From positions 1,798,001 to 1,862,000 of the forward strand of contig OY723312.1 in NCBI GenBank assembly GCA_963210315.1: a DNA stretch of 64,000 bases, in the 5' to 3' direction. The DNA comes from Rhynchopus euleeides. Taxonomy: Eukaryota; Euglenozoa; Diplonemea; Diplonemida; Diplonemidae. The position numbers and the translations under genes were made by a program. Under the pieces are notes generated by a model. The model saw only the letters and a list, made by a program, of their open reading frames with translations. It made no database searches and had not been told where the DNA came from. Below are positions 42,658-52,614 of this stretch, piece by piece (position 1 is the first letter of the stretch; each line of letters begins with the position of its first letter).

Positions 42658-43014
42658 CATACGAACGACTTTAGTCGAGTGGCTTCGCCACGGTAAGGGA
42701 GATTTAGAATAGGGAGGAGCAGCGCGCGCGAGGTTTCTGTTGCTGTTTGCTTGCTGTTTTTGCTGTGTTGTTTCTCATCACTGTTGCTGCATAGTGCAGT
42801 TTCCGCCACGTGCGTTGCACGGTTGGACGGGGGCGCGACCACCACCACCCTTCATCAGGAAATCGGGTTGTGTGTGCGTTGGTGCTCGGCCCCTCTCGCA
42901 GATCTTGACTAGGCAGGCTGTCCCCCCTCCCCTCTCCGGCCCTCTGGGCGAATTATTGCTTTGTTGTGCTTCTCGCGTCGCGCGAAGATACTTGCTCCGC
43001 ACTATTCACTAAAT
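42658..43014. other. 357 bp interruption of the tandem array
   Basis: Unrelated sequence separates two blocks of the same array. GGGAGATTTAG near its left edge (42699) and CTAAATCTCCC at its right edge are inverted repeats of 11 bp, so this may be an inserted element. No gene was recognised. Confidence 0.5.
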
Positions 43015-43400
43015 CTCCCGACATGAGTGTGGTTGCCCGATCTCCCCCGACACATGAGTGGGGTTGCCCGATCTCCCCCGATCTCCCCCACCACATTAGT
43101 GGGGTTGCCCGATCTCCCCCGATCTCCCCCGACACATGAGTGGGGTTGCCCGATCTCCCCCGATCTCCCCCACGACATGAGTGTGGTTGCCCGATCTCCC
43201 CCGACACATGAGTGGGGTTGCCCGATCTCCCCCGATCTCCCCCAACACATGAGTGGGGTTGCCCGATCTCCCCCGATCTCCCCCAACACATGAATGTGGT
43301 TGCCCGATCTCCCCCGATCTCCCCCACCACAATAGTGGCCTTGCCCGATCTCCCCCGATCTTCCCCAACACGTGAGTGGGGTTGCCCGATCTCCCCCATA
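43015..43400. repeat. tandem array, ~41 bp unit, block 2
   Basis: This is the same unit family as 42165-42657, about nine units, merging at its right end into the 42 bp array. Confidence 0.9.
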
Positions 43401-45230
43401 TCATTCGGGTACTTGGCGGATCTCCCCCATATTATTGGAGCACTTGGCTGATCTGTCCCGCTCTCCCCCATGTAATTGGGGCACTTGGCTGATCTGTCCC
43501 GATCTCCCCCATGTCATTGGCGCACTTGGCTGATCTGTCCCGATCTCCCCCATATCATTGGAGCACTTGGTTGATCTGTCCCGATCTCCCCTATGTCATT
43601 GGGGAACTTGGTTGATCTGTCCCGATCTCCCCCATGTCATTGGAGCACTTGGTTGATCTGTCCCGATCTCCCCCAGGTCATTGGAGCACTTGGTTGATCT
43701 GTCCCGATCTCCCCCAGGTCATTGGGGCACTTGGCTGATCTGTCCCGATCTCCCCCACATCATTGGAGCACTTGGCTGATCTGTCCCGATCTCCCCCATA
43801 TCATTGGAGCACTTGGCTGATCTGTCCCGATCTCCCCCATGTCATTGGAGCACTTGGTTGATCTGTCCCGATCTCCCCCAGGTCATTGGAGCACTTGGTT
43901 GATCTGTCCCGATCTCCCCCAGGTCATTGGGGCACTTGGCTGATCTGTCCCGATCTCCCCCACATCATTGGAGCACTTGGTTGATCTGTCCCGATCTCCC
44001 CCATATCATTGGAGCACTTGGCTGATCTGTCCCGATCTCCCCCATGTCATTGGAGCACTTGGTTGATCTGTCCCGATCTCGCCCATGTCATTGGGGCACT
44101 TGGTTGATCTGTCCCGATCTCCCCCATATCATTGGAGCACTTGGTTGATCTGTCCCGATCTCCCCCACATCATTGGGGCACTTGGTTGATCTGTCCCGAT
44201 CTCCCCCAGGTCATTGGGGCACTTGGCTGATCTGTCCCGATCTCCCCCATGTCATTGGGGCACTTGGTTGATCTGTCCCGATCTCCCCCACATCATTGGG
44301 GCACTTGGTTGATCTGTCCCGATCTCCCCCACATCATTGGGGCACTTGGTTGATCTGTCCCGATCTCCCCCATGTCATTGGAGCACTTGGTTGATCTGTC
44401 CCGATCTCCCCCATATCATTGGAGCACTTGGCTGATCTGTCCCGATCTCCCCCATATCATTGGAGCACTTGGCTGATCTGTCCCGATCTCCCCCATGTCA
44501 TTGGGGCACTTGGTTGATCTGTCCCGATCTCCCCCATATCATTGGAGCACTTGGTTGATCTGTCCCGATCTCCCCCATGTCATTGGGGCACTTGGTTGAT
44601 CTGTCCCGATCTCCCCCACATCATTGGGGCACTTGGTTGATCTGTCCCGATCTCCCCCATATCATTGGAGCACTTGGCTGATCTGTCCCGATCTCCCCCA
44701 CATCATTGGCGCACTTGGCTGATCTGTCCCGATCTCCCCCATATCATTGGAGCACTTGGTTGATCTGTCCCGATCTCCCCCACATCATTGGAGCACTTGG
44801 CTGATCTGTCCCGATCTCCCCCATGTCATTGGGGCACTTGGTTGATCTGTCCCGATCTCCCCCATATCATTGGAGCACTTGGTTGATCTGTCCCGATCTC
44901 CCCCATGTCATTGGGGCACTTGGTTGATCTGTCCCGATCTCCCCCACATCATTGGGGCACTTGGTTGATCTGTCCCGATCTCCCCCATATCATTGGAGCA
45001 CTTGGCTGATCTGTCCCGATCTCCCCCACATCATTGGCGCACTTGGCTGATCTGTCCCGATCTCCCCCATATTATTGGAGCACTTGGTTGATCTGTCCCG
45101 ATCTCCCCCACATCATTGGAGCACTTGGCTGATCTGTCCCGATCTCCCCCATGTCATTGGGGCTCTTGGCCGATCTACCCGGATCTCCCCCATGTCATTG
45201 GGGCAGGTCGCGGATCTGCCCATCACTTTT
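43401..45230. repeat. 42 bp tandem array, ~43 units
   Basis: The unit is CATTGGAGCACTTGGTTGAT, then CTGTCCCGATCTCCCCC, then a 5 bp variable word (CATGT, CATAT, CACAT or CAGGT). Variation is confined to that word, GAGC/GGGC and GGTT/GGCT. It shares the CCCGATCTCCCCC core with the 41 bp array and so probably arose from it. The last units near 45180-45220 are diverged. Confidence 0.9.
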
Positions 45231-45287
45231 GTGTGCGCTGGGTATCCCGCATCCTCCTCCACCACCTGCCTCGGGCGCCGTCTCGGG

Positions 45288-45405
45288 TGCGTTGACGCTT
45301 CCACACACAAAACCTCAACTCCTGTGATGGGGGAGGCTAGTGGTGTGCGGAGCACGTTTGGCTGTGGTGGAGTGACATTTTCTGCTCACAAGTGTGCGTA
45401 AAAAA
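45288..45405. repeat. terminal direct repeat, 3' end of the retrotransposon
   Basis: It begins TGCGTTGACGCTTCCACACA and ends near AGTGTGCGTAAAAAA. It is identical to 49944-50061. Confidence 0.85.
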
Positions 45406-45525
45406 TGTCACTCCAGTACAGCCGCTCTTTACTCGTATTTTGTTTGTGATGCGTTGACGCTTCCACTCAGGACCCTCATCCGGAGGGACGTGGCCGTCCC
45501 TGGTCTCTCGGGACGGCCGCGGAAG

Positions 45526-47290
45526 TTACGCGCCGGGTATCGGGCGTGTCTCCAGGAAAGCCGGGTCTGCCGCTTGCTTACCCCGGGTGTATTCGTCAGC
45601 TCTCTGGTCCTGGGAAGCCACCCACTGCGGTCGGAGCCGCATCCTATTCTTCCGGGCGATGGTGAAGATCTCCTGCAACACCAGGTTGCCGCGGAAGTTG
45701 GAGCAGTGGCCCCTGCGCATCGAGAACACAAGGGGGAGGTTGTCGATGTAGCATGTCACGGTCATGTCTGTATACCTCTGAGCCAGTCGCAGGCCTTGCC
45801 AGACGGCGTGTGCCTCCTTTAGGAAAATGTGCGCCCCCTCGTCCGCTCCGCGGAACGTTCCCTGTGCGACTGTCTCCCCCTCTGGCCTGACTAGAATGGC
45901 GGCCCACTCGCGCGATGATGCATCTGTCCATAGCGATACCACGGAGGGGGGGTCAGTCGCGGCCCGCCAGTCGTTCACTGCGATGAAGCGCATACGGTCC
46001 ACAGTCTCACGCTGCACCGAGGTGGGTACTGTGCATACTGCATCCCACGTACCCCCTTCCGCGTGTGCCCGCTTCGCCACTCGTCGGATGAATGAAAGGG
46101 CTGCCGGCATGTAGCACATTGGGGCGCGCATGACGTAGGACTGCCACACGAGCGCACCGAACACCCGAAACACCCCGCGCGGCGTCGAGCTCCCCTCGAG
46201 CAGTGCCCCCAGCTCGCTGCGCTCGGTGATCTTTCGGATCCAGGCCGGGTCCATCCTGAAAGTGTGCCGTTGTAAGTCGAACTCGATGCCGAACACGGAG
46301 AAGTGCTGTGTCGGTCTTCCGTGCTGTGGGTCGTCGAAGTTCAGCGCCGCTCGGACTTCCCTGCACCGCCCGAGGAAAGCAGCGTATTGGTTCGCCACCT
46401 CCTCTCGGGTTCGCCCCAGCACCACGAAGTTGTCGATCCAGCAGATCCCCTGGCTGGGCGGGAGCAGCACCCTTGCGCTCCTGTTCGCGATGGATGGAGA
46501 GTGCGACCAGCCCATGCACATGACGGTGAGGAATGTCTTGATGAACTCGTCGCGTTCTCCCCCGACCCAGACTCCAAAAAAGCGCTGGATTTCCTTCTGC
46601 ACTGGGAACTGGTAGAACCAGCTCCGCGCGTCCGCCATCACGACCCACTCTGCGAGAGCAATGCGTCGCGTCACCTCGATGATGTCGTCCAGGCGCATGT
46701 CCGGGGGTCGAACCATGTGCTTGTTGAGCGGCCTGGCGTCGACGATGAAACGTAATCCTCCCGACTTTTTGGACACGGTGAAAGCCGGGAGGGTGAGGTA
46801 GGCGGCAGCATCCGCCTCCTTCAGCACTCCGAAGCCCTCCAGGTCGTCGAGGTGTTGCAGCATGTGTCGGGATACCTTGCGGTGGCGTCTGAACGCCTCC
46901 CTTGCGCCTGGCAGCAGCGCGTTCTCAAATACCCTCGGCTCCCGGATCAGATCTATCACGCCGTCCAACTCCCCTGCCGTGTCCATCTCCACCAGCCTGT
47001 CGAGGTCGAGCCGTGTCTTGCAGATCGGTGCGATGGCTTCACCGTGTGTCCCCGCATCACGCCCCTCCTTTGCCGGCCGCAGCAGCTTGTCTCCCGCGCA
47101 CACCGCGAGGTCGCTCTCATACCCGTTTTCAATGCCTGGCCCGTACGACTCGTCGGTGTCCGGGTCGTCTTCGGTCTGACCCACTTCCTGATAAGCCTCC
47201 TGTGGCGCCATCAGGCGTCGGAGCTTTGCCGGGAAGTGTGATGATGATGTCTGCGGGTCCCCTCCCCGCTTCGTTCGTCTCCGCCGACGC
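45526..47290 (-). CDS. reverse transcriptase/RNase H of the retrotransposon
   Basis: The N-terminal part leads into a reverse transcriptase core: LTLPAFTVSKKSGGLRFIVD, RPLNKHMVRPPDMRLDD, MADARSWFYQFPV, the palm segment around ICWIDNFVVL, then the thumb. The RNase H domain follows, with SLWTDASSREWAAILV, FLKEAHAVWQGL and CYIDNLPLVF. The order RT-RNase H without integrase fits DIRS/Ngaro elements. The same frame stays open upstream to 48765, overlapping the recombinase and gag-like frames. That upstream part is Arg/Pro/Gly-rich and looks like an unread frame, so the true start is taken to lie near 47290. Confidence 0.8.
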
Positions 47291-47294
47291 CCCC

Positions 47295-48242
47295 TCACTG
47301 GTCGATCTTCGCTGATATCCTCGCCGTGTCTCTCGCGCGCGCATTCTCCGCCGCCGACACGTAGCGAATCACCCCGTCCACTGTGGCATGTCGTGACAGC
47401 AGCCTGACTTCCTCCAGGGGCACTCCCTTCCTCGCCAGATGTGTCAGCGCGCCGCGGCGGAGGGAGTGTGTAGTCAGAGTCGCCCTGGCTCTCTTGATTG
47501 CCTTTGTCGCACAGCGGTACCCTACACTTGGGGGGAACAGGGTTGTCTGCTTGCGTTTTTCTGCCTGCCTGAGACGCCGCTCCAGGATCTTCCGGAGGCC
47601 TGCCTGCAGGGTGATGCCTGTGATGTGCCCGACACGGAACGGGTCCGACTTTGACTGCGTCCAGCGGATGTTGACTACGTCGTTGTCCGGGTCCGGCTGA
47701 ACATCCTTCACGTCGAGGCGGAGTGCATCTGACACGCGCGCAGCCCCCCTCCACATGATGCCCAGCAGCAGCTGTACCAGTCGGCGCGGTTCGCGTTCGA
47801 TCGCCCTTCGAATGTCCTGTGGGGTCGCGGGTTGTGCCTGGCGCTTCGGCTTCAGCGCTCCCTGCCGCTTGAGCGCGCGGCGGTAATCGCTGAGGACCTG
47901 GACACTGTCGAGCGGGTAGCCCTCGAATCTCCTGAGGGCCCCTGCGATGTTGTTCAGGTACTGCAGGGTCGAGGACGTCGACAGGCCCCCCAAACGTTGG
48001 CTGGTCGCCCATAGCATCGCGCACTCGTCGTGTGGCGGCATTCTCCCCGCTGTGTCTGCCCACTGCCTGCGGAACTGTGTGTACTGGTCGTATGCTCTGC
48101 GTAGTGTCTTCCAGTAGGTCGGGGCGAGGGCGTGTGTCAGGGTCTTTTGGAAAGAGTCGCGGATCTCCTTGCACTTCTGGGGTGTCAGCCGGGTGCCCTT
48201 CTTCAACGGCCGCCCCCGACCGGTCGGGGGGAGGGTCGGCAC
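47295..48242 (-). CDS. tyrosine recombinase of the retrotransposon
   Basis: The 315-residue frame has the tyrosine-recombinase signature in order: MWRGAARVSDALRL (first Arg), THSLRRGALTHLARKG (His-x2-Arg), and LLSRHATVDGVIRYV (His and the nucleophile Tyr). An N-terminal helical region (YWKTLRRAYDQYTQFRRQW) resembles the core-binding domain. This enzyme would join the circular DNA copy to the target. In element order it lies between the gag-like and RT frames. Confidence 0.85.
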   Translation of the reverse strand: MPTLPPTGRGRPLKKGTRLTPQKCKEIRDSFQKTLTHALAPTYWKTLRRAYDQYTQFRRQWADTAGRMPPHDECAMLWATSQRLGGLSTSSTLQYLNNIAGALRRFEGYPLDSVQVLSDYRRALKRQGALKPKRQAQPATPQDIRRAIEREPRRLVQLLLGIMWRGAARVSDALRLDVKDVQPDPDNDVVNIRWTQSKSDPFRVGHITGITLQAGLRKILERRLRQAEKRKQTTLFPPSVGYRCATKAIKRARATLTTHSLRRGALTHLARKGVPLEEVRLLSRHATVDGVIRYVSAAENARARDTARISAKIDQ

Positions 48243-48284
48243 GGCCTCCTGGTACAGCAGGCCGTAGTGTCCCCCCTTGTCCGG

Positions 48285-49229
48285 TCAGTTCCGCTTCCCG
48301 AGTCCCTTCGACGCGCGTCCCTTTCCCGCGCTCCGGCCCCTGCCCTTGCTTGGGAGCCGGTATGGCTCCGATCTGTCTTCGGCCTTCGCCTCCGCTTTTG
48401 CCCACACTGCCTCTTGCTTGGCTCTGCCCTCTTCGATGAACCTCCTGTGGAGGGCAACCGTGTAGTCGGAGGGTGATAGGGCCTTCGCCTTCCCCTGGTA
48501 GTGGCGCGCCCCCGCGCGGCCTCGCAGCAGTGCGTAGCTGTTCATCTCGACGATGACTTTGTGGAGTGGTGTCACGAAGGGGGCAACATCGTTTGTCTGC
48601 TTGATTAGGTCGAACATTTCGTACACCCGCTCGAAACGCGACGCCATCTCGTGGTGCCAATCGGGGGCGTCTGGCCCGCTCTCCAGCTCCGCCTTGCGGA
48701 ACACCCGCGTCACCTCCGCCTTCACAAGGCGCTGCCCGCTCGGCGTTGTCAGCGCGTCTCCCCAAGTCGAGACGACGTGCGCCGTGAAACCCGCGGGGAG
48801 GTCCTGGTCGGCCTTCTTCTGGCTGAGTTTCAGCTCAGCTATCTCCTTCTTCTGCTCCTCCACCGTCCCCCTCAGGCCTGTCACTTCGCTCCTGAGCTCC
48901 CGGATCTCCTGCAGGATGGTGGCTAGAGCCGCGGCGTTCGTGTCCTCCTTGGGTGGTGGCGCCGGTACCCTCTCGCTGGAGGACTCCTCGTCGTACTCCT
49001 CTCCGTCCCACATCTCGTTCGCCGCCGCCGTCGGGATGCGCTTCCTCAGGCATGACGGCACCGTCGTACGCCCGCACGTGTGGCACGAATGGGCTGTGGC
49101 GCCGCCGCCGTGGATGGTGTCGCAGGTGGGGAAGACGCAGCCCGCCCGGGGTGCGACGGCTGCGGTCTTGGCCAACGGGGGAATCGGGATACGGTCCCAG
49201 TCAGCCGTGGCGGCGTCGAAGCTTGCCAT
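48285..49229 (-). CDS. gag-like protein of the retrotransposon
   Basis: This 314-residue frame has a Cys/His-rich start (CVFPTC, then HSCHTC), an acidic linker, a coiled coil (EIRELRSEVTGLRGTVEEQ, KKEIAELKLSQKK), a helical middle and a basic Gly/Arg/Lys-rich tail (KGRGRSAGKGRASKGLGKR). It stands first in the element and ends 43 bp before the recombinase frame. The gag label is by position and composition. Confidence 0.55.
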   Translation of the reverse strand: MASFDAATADWDRIPIPPLAKTAAVAPRAGCVFPTCDTIHGGGATAHSCHTCGRTTVPSCLRKRIPTAAANEMWDGEEYDEESSSERVPAPPPKEDTNAAALATILQEIRELRSEVTGLRGTVEEQKKEIAELKLSQKKADQDLPAGFTAHVVSTWGDALTTPSGQRLVKAEVTRVFRKAELESGPDAPDWHHEMASRFERVYEMFDLIKQTNDVAPFVTPLHKVIVEMNSYALLRGRAGARHYQGKAKALSPSDYTVALHRRFIEEGRAKQEAVWAKAEAKAEDRSEPYRLPSKGRGRSAGKGRASKGLGKRN

Positions 49230-49234
49230 CTCCT

Positions 49235-49883
49235 GATGCCTGCCCCCTCTGTCTGTGTTGTGCGGTTCTAGCCGCTGAAGTATCTCCTCTCTGCCTGCGT
49301 TGTGCGGTGCGAGCCGCTGAAGTATCTCCCCTCTGCCTGTGTTGTGCGGTGCTAGCCGCTGAAGTATCTCTCCTCTGCCGTGTTGTGCGGTGCGAGCCGC
49401 TGAAGTATCCCCCCTCTGCCTGCGTTGCGCGGTGCTAGCCGCTGAAGTGTCTCCCCTCTGCCGTGTTGTGCGGTGCGAGCCGCTAAAGTATCTCCCCTCT
49501 GCCTGTGTTGTGCGGTGCTAGCCGCTGAAGTGTCTCCCCTCTGCCGTGTTGTGCGGTGCGAGCCGCTGAAGTATCTCCCCTCTGCCTGTGTTGCGCGGTG
49601 CTAGCCGCTGAAGTGTCTCCCCTCTGCCGTGTTGTGCGGTGCGAGCCGCTGAAGTATCTCCCCTCTGCCCGTGTTGCGCGGTGCGAGCCGCTGAAGTGTC
49701 TCCCCTCTGCCGTGTAGTGCGGTGCGAGCCGCTGAAGTATCTCCCCTCTGCCTGTGTTGCGCGGTGCTAGCCGCTGAAGTGTCTCCCCTCTGCCGTGTTG
49801 TGCGGTGCTAGCCGCTGAAGTATCTCCCCTCTGCCGTGTTGTGCGGTGCGAGCCGCTGAAGTATCTCCCCTCTGCCCCCTTGG
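49235..49883. repeat. 41/42 bp tandem array in the retrotransposon leader
   Basis: The unit is GCCGCTGAAGTATCTCCCCT, then CTGCCTGTGTTGTGCGGTGC, then TA or GA. Units alternate between a 42 bp form (GCCTGTG) and a 41 bp form (GCCGTG), giving ~83 bp dimers; about 15 units. It lies directly before the start of the gag-like frame. Confidence 0.85.
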
Positions 49884-49943
49884 CGCCCCTCTTCTGACTG
49901 ATATACCTCCTCTGTGTCCTAAACGCTTCCCTGATAAAAAGTT

Positions 49944-50061
49944 TGCGTTGACGCTTCCACACACAAAACCTCAACTCCTGTGATGGGGGAGGCTAGTGGT
50001 GTGCGGAGCACGTTTGGCTGTGGTGGAGTGACATTTTCTGCTCACAAGTGTGCGTAAAAAA
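49944..50061. repeat. terminal direct repeat, 5' end of the retrotransposon
   Basis: Identical to 45288-45405 and in the same orientation. Confidence 0.85.
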
Positions 50062-50705
50062 AATTCCAAAGACAGCACAGCGTTGTTGACTCAAATGTGA
50101 TCCCAATTGTTACCCAGTCGAATCGTAACCACTACACCAGCAGCATTGATCAGGACTGAACAGGTATGAGCAAGATGTACAGATGAGGCAGACAGTATTC
50201 CTGACGTAGCCCGACGAGTCCGAGGTGACAACGAACCTCCCTCTCATCCCAACGAACCCCCCCATCCCCTCCTCCCCTTCCCCTCCTGAGATCTTGATCC
50301 CAACCTCTCCGCGTGCAGCTGTGCCCCACAGCACAATACCACCGTGCTCAGCTCCCCTCCCCGCAATTGGCTGGACCCAAACACTCAACACCACCACCAC
50401 CACCACAGGGCCTACACACAAGGGCGGCCCAACTCCTCCGCCCCGGCTCGGTACACACCCGAAGACACACACCTGCCCTCCTCAGTCTAAGGTCAGGCGG
50501 GGCGAAGGGGTGTTGTGTGGTGCTGCTTGTTCGGCGCCCACTCCCCTCTCTCGAATACTTGACTGACGTGCTGCACCCCCGAAGCTCCAGCTTGCACTCA
50601 GACGAAACAGCAGGGGTTTGACAGCCGTGGGGGGAACGGGAGTCTTTTCACCCTTTCCTTTCGAGAGGGAACGGCACCCTGCCCCCCACCCTCCACCCAG
50701 CCACA
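50062..50705. other. intergenic region upstream of the ANTH gene
   Basis: Pyrimidine-rich stretches and a (CCA)n tract lie near 50390. No gene was recognised; the promoter and 5' leader of the next gene presumably lie here. Confidence 0.4.
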
Positions 50706-52169
50706 ATGGGGAAAGACACGGCGGTGGTTGCGAAGAAGAAGGGCGGCAAGCTGCGCGACACAGTGGTTTCTCTAACGGGGAACGAGCTGGAGCGCTCCCT
50801 GGTGAAGGTGACAAGCCGCAAGATCAAACCCGTGAGTGCGAAGCACATGCGGAGGCTGCTGGATGCAGCGCAGACTGACCCGGAGCACATCACGGGCTGG
50901 ATTGTCGGGGAGCTCGAGCGCCGTCTCCACAACCACGAGTGGGCGGTCGTTGCGAAGACTCTGTTCGTGCTGCACACGCTGCTGAAGCAGGGGCCGGTCC
51001 TGATGGCGGACAGGATTGCGCGCAAGGAAGGCCTGTTCCACATCTCCCACTTCAAAGACCTGACGGAGCACTCCCGCTTTGTGAAGAAGTATTCGCGGTA
51101 CCTGGAGGAGCGTTGCATGGCGATGCTGCACATGGGGTGCGGGCTCTCCATAGAGCGCCACCAGGAGGTCATGCAGGAGCTGGACAGGATGCCGCCGAGC
51201 AGGGCTCTCAAGGCCACAAAGGTGTGCTGGGCTGGGTGCCTGCCACTGTGCTGGGGGGGGGTTTGTCGGGTGTGGAGTGTTGGGGCGGGGGGTGGGGGGC
51301 GCTCTGAGATAGAAGAGAGGTACAATCTTGCTTTCCACCCCCCTTGTGATTGTCCTCGAGTGTAATTATCAGCCCGGCGTATCACCTCCACCTCCCCTAC
51401 AGTGCCTCGCCATCCAGCTGGGCGTGCTTGTTGGGCTGGAGCTGGCGACACCCGGGTCCGTCGACTGGACAGGCAACGTGATACTCACGGAGGCGCTCCT
51501 GCTGCTTATCAGCGACAGTCGCGTTCTGTTCACCATCCTGACGGTCCGCACCAAGTGGCTGCTGGACAACGCGCAGGTCCTGAGCCCCGAAGACCGCGAA
51601 GTGGCGCTGGAGGTGTTCCTGCAGTACACGGATTACTCGTCGAAGCTGGTCGACATGTTCGCAGAGTTGCGGAAACACAGCAGCGTCGCCAGCGCCGTCC
51701 CGACGCTTACCCCACTCCCGAAGGACCGCATTGTGCTGCTCACACAGTACCTCGAAGGCAGCGCACTCGACGCCGCGCCCGTGCCCCTGGACATCCATGT
51801 GGAGTCCCTGCAGGACCAACTTGGGAACACGCAGCAGGCACAGGGCGTGCCTGCCACAAGCACCGTGCCGTGCCCTCCCGCCCCTGCCACAGTGACGCCA
51901 CCTCCGTAACCGTGCGGCCGTCCGTCTGTGAGACCCAACAGGGACACTAATCGTCCTGGTTCGCTACGAATGTGCAGGAGTCGTGCATCACATTGGCGCA
52001 GCTTCAACCGGACTCGGATTCAACAGATTCGGCACGGGCAGAGAAGCCCCTGCTGGAGGCACGATCACGCAGCAGGGAGTTGCGGAATGCATCGCAGAGG
52101 CTGGGCGGGGTTGCCGCGGGTGACAACGGATTGGCAACAAGAAATCCGATGGTGCTCTTGTCTCCATGA
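50706..52169 (+). CDS. ANTH-domain clathrin adaptor-like protein (AP180/CALM type)
   Basis: Exon 1 is 50706-51221 and exon 2 starts at 51403; the intron is phase 0 (GTGTGC donor, CTACAG acceptor). If exon 2 runs to its first stop (51909) the protein has 340 residues. A weaker GTGACG donor after 51891 would join it to a third exon, 51978-52169, with a good-looking tail (ESCITLAQLQPDSDSTD). The start matches the ANTH lipid-binding motif: SLVKVTSRKIKPVSAKHMRR, with K34, K46 and H47 placed as in CALM's K…KH pattern. The rest is helical (WIVGELERRLHNHEWAVVAK, TLFVLHTLLKQG, FVKKYSRYLEER). ANTH proteins bind PI(4,5)P2 and help form clathrin-coated vesicles. The long C-terminal clathrin/AP2-binding tail of AP180 is absent or very short. 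Confidence 0.8.
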
Positions 52170-52614
52170 TTAGCTCCACACGCCTCAAGTTGTGAGCGTC
52201 CTCGTCAGCCCTGCCTGTAGGGATGTGTTGCTGCGAACCCGCGCACGTCACAGCCAGGCCGGGGAACACACAGCCAACTCCTGACTCAGGTGTGGCAGTT
52301 CAGAGGTTGCCTACAATAATGTGAGACCAGAGAACGAAAGGATTACGATGAGAAAACAAACCCACAAAAAGACCCACTGCAAGGTCAGTGCCGGCTCGAC
52401 GTCACGGTCTCGCGCCGAACCTGCAACCCCCCGCAGGTGTCGCTCATGCCAACACCGATCGCGAGAGCACAGGCGAAGTATTCCAAGAGGTGCAGACAGA
52501 CCTGATCTGACTCCGGAGGCAGGGAACACGTCCGGAAAACAGGAGGTGGGAGAGAGAAGACAGCATTTCCACCATCGCGGGACCGGTCTTGTGTGGCAGC
52601 AGTCTTCTGTCCGA
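52170..52614. other. no gene seen
   Basis: This separates the ANTH gene from the satellite. No repeat or coding sequence is recognisable. Confidence 0.4.

Larger units (their letters stand above)
45288..50061 (-). mobile_element. tyrosine-recombinase retrotransposon (DIRS/Ngaro type), looks whole
   Basis: Identical 118 bp direct repeats (45288-45405 and 49944-50061) bound the element. In element order (minus strand) it has a tandem-repeat leader, a gag-like frame, a tyrosine-recombinase frame and a reverse transcriptase/RNase H frame. Next to the left repeat, 45420-45467 repeats CCGCTCTTTACT, TATTTTGTTTGT and the first 16 bp of the terminal repeat, like the split direct repeats of this order. 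There is no integrase or protease, which fits the tyrosine-recombinase class. All frames are open and the terminal repeats are identical, so it appears young and possibly intact. Confidence 0.8.

Noticed and set aside
42136-43471. Long open frames over the 41 bp array (GDRATPLMCRGRSGEIG-type)
   Set aside because: They are translations of the tandem repeat with no independent sequence.
47300-48765. Upstream 490 codons of the long RT frame as a real N-terminal domain
   Set aside because: This part overlaps the well-supported recombinase and gag-like frames and is an Arg/Pro/Gly-rich translation typical of an unread frame in GC-rich DNA.
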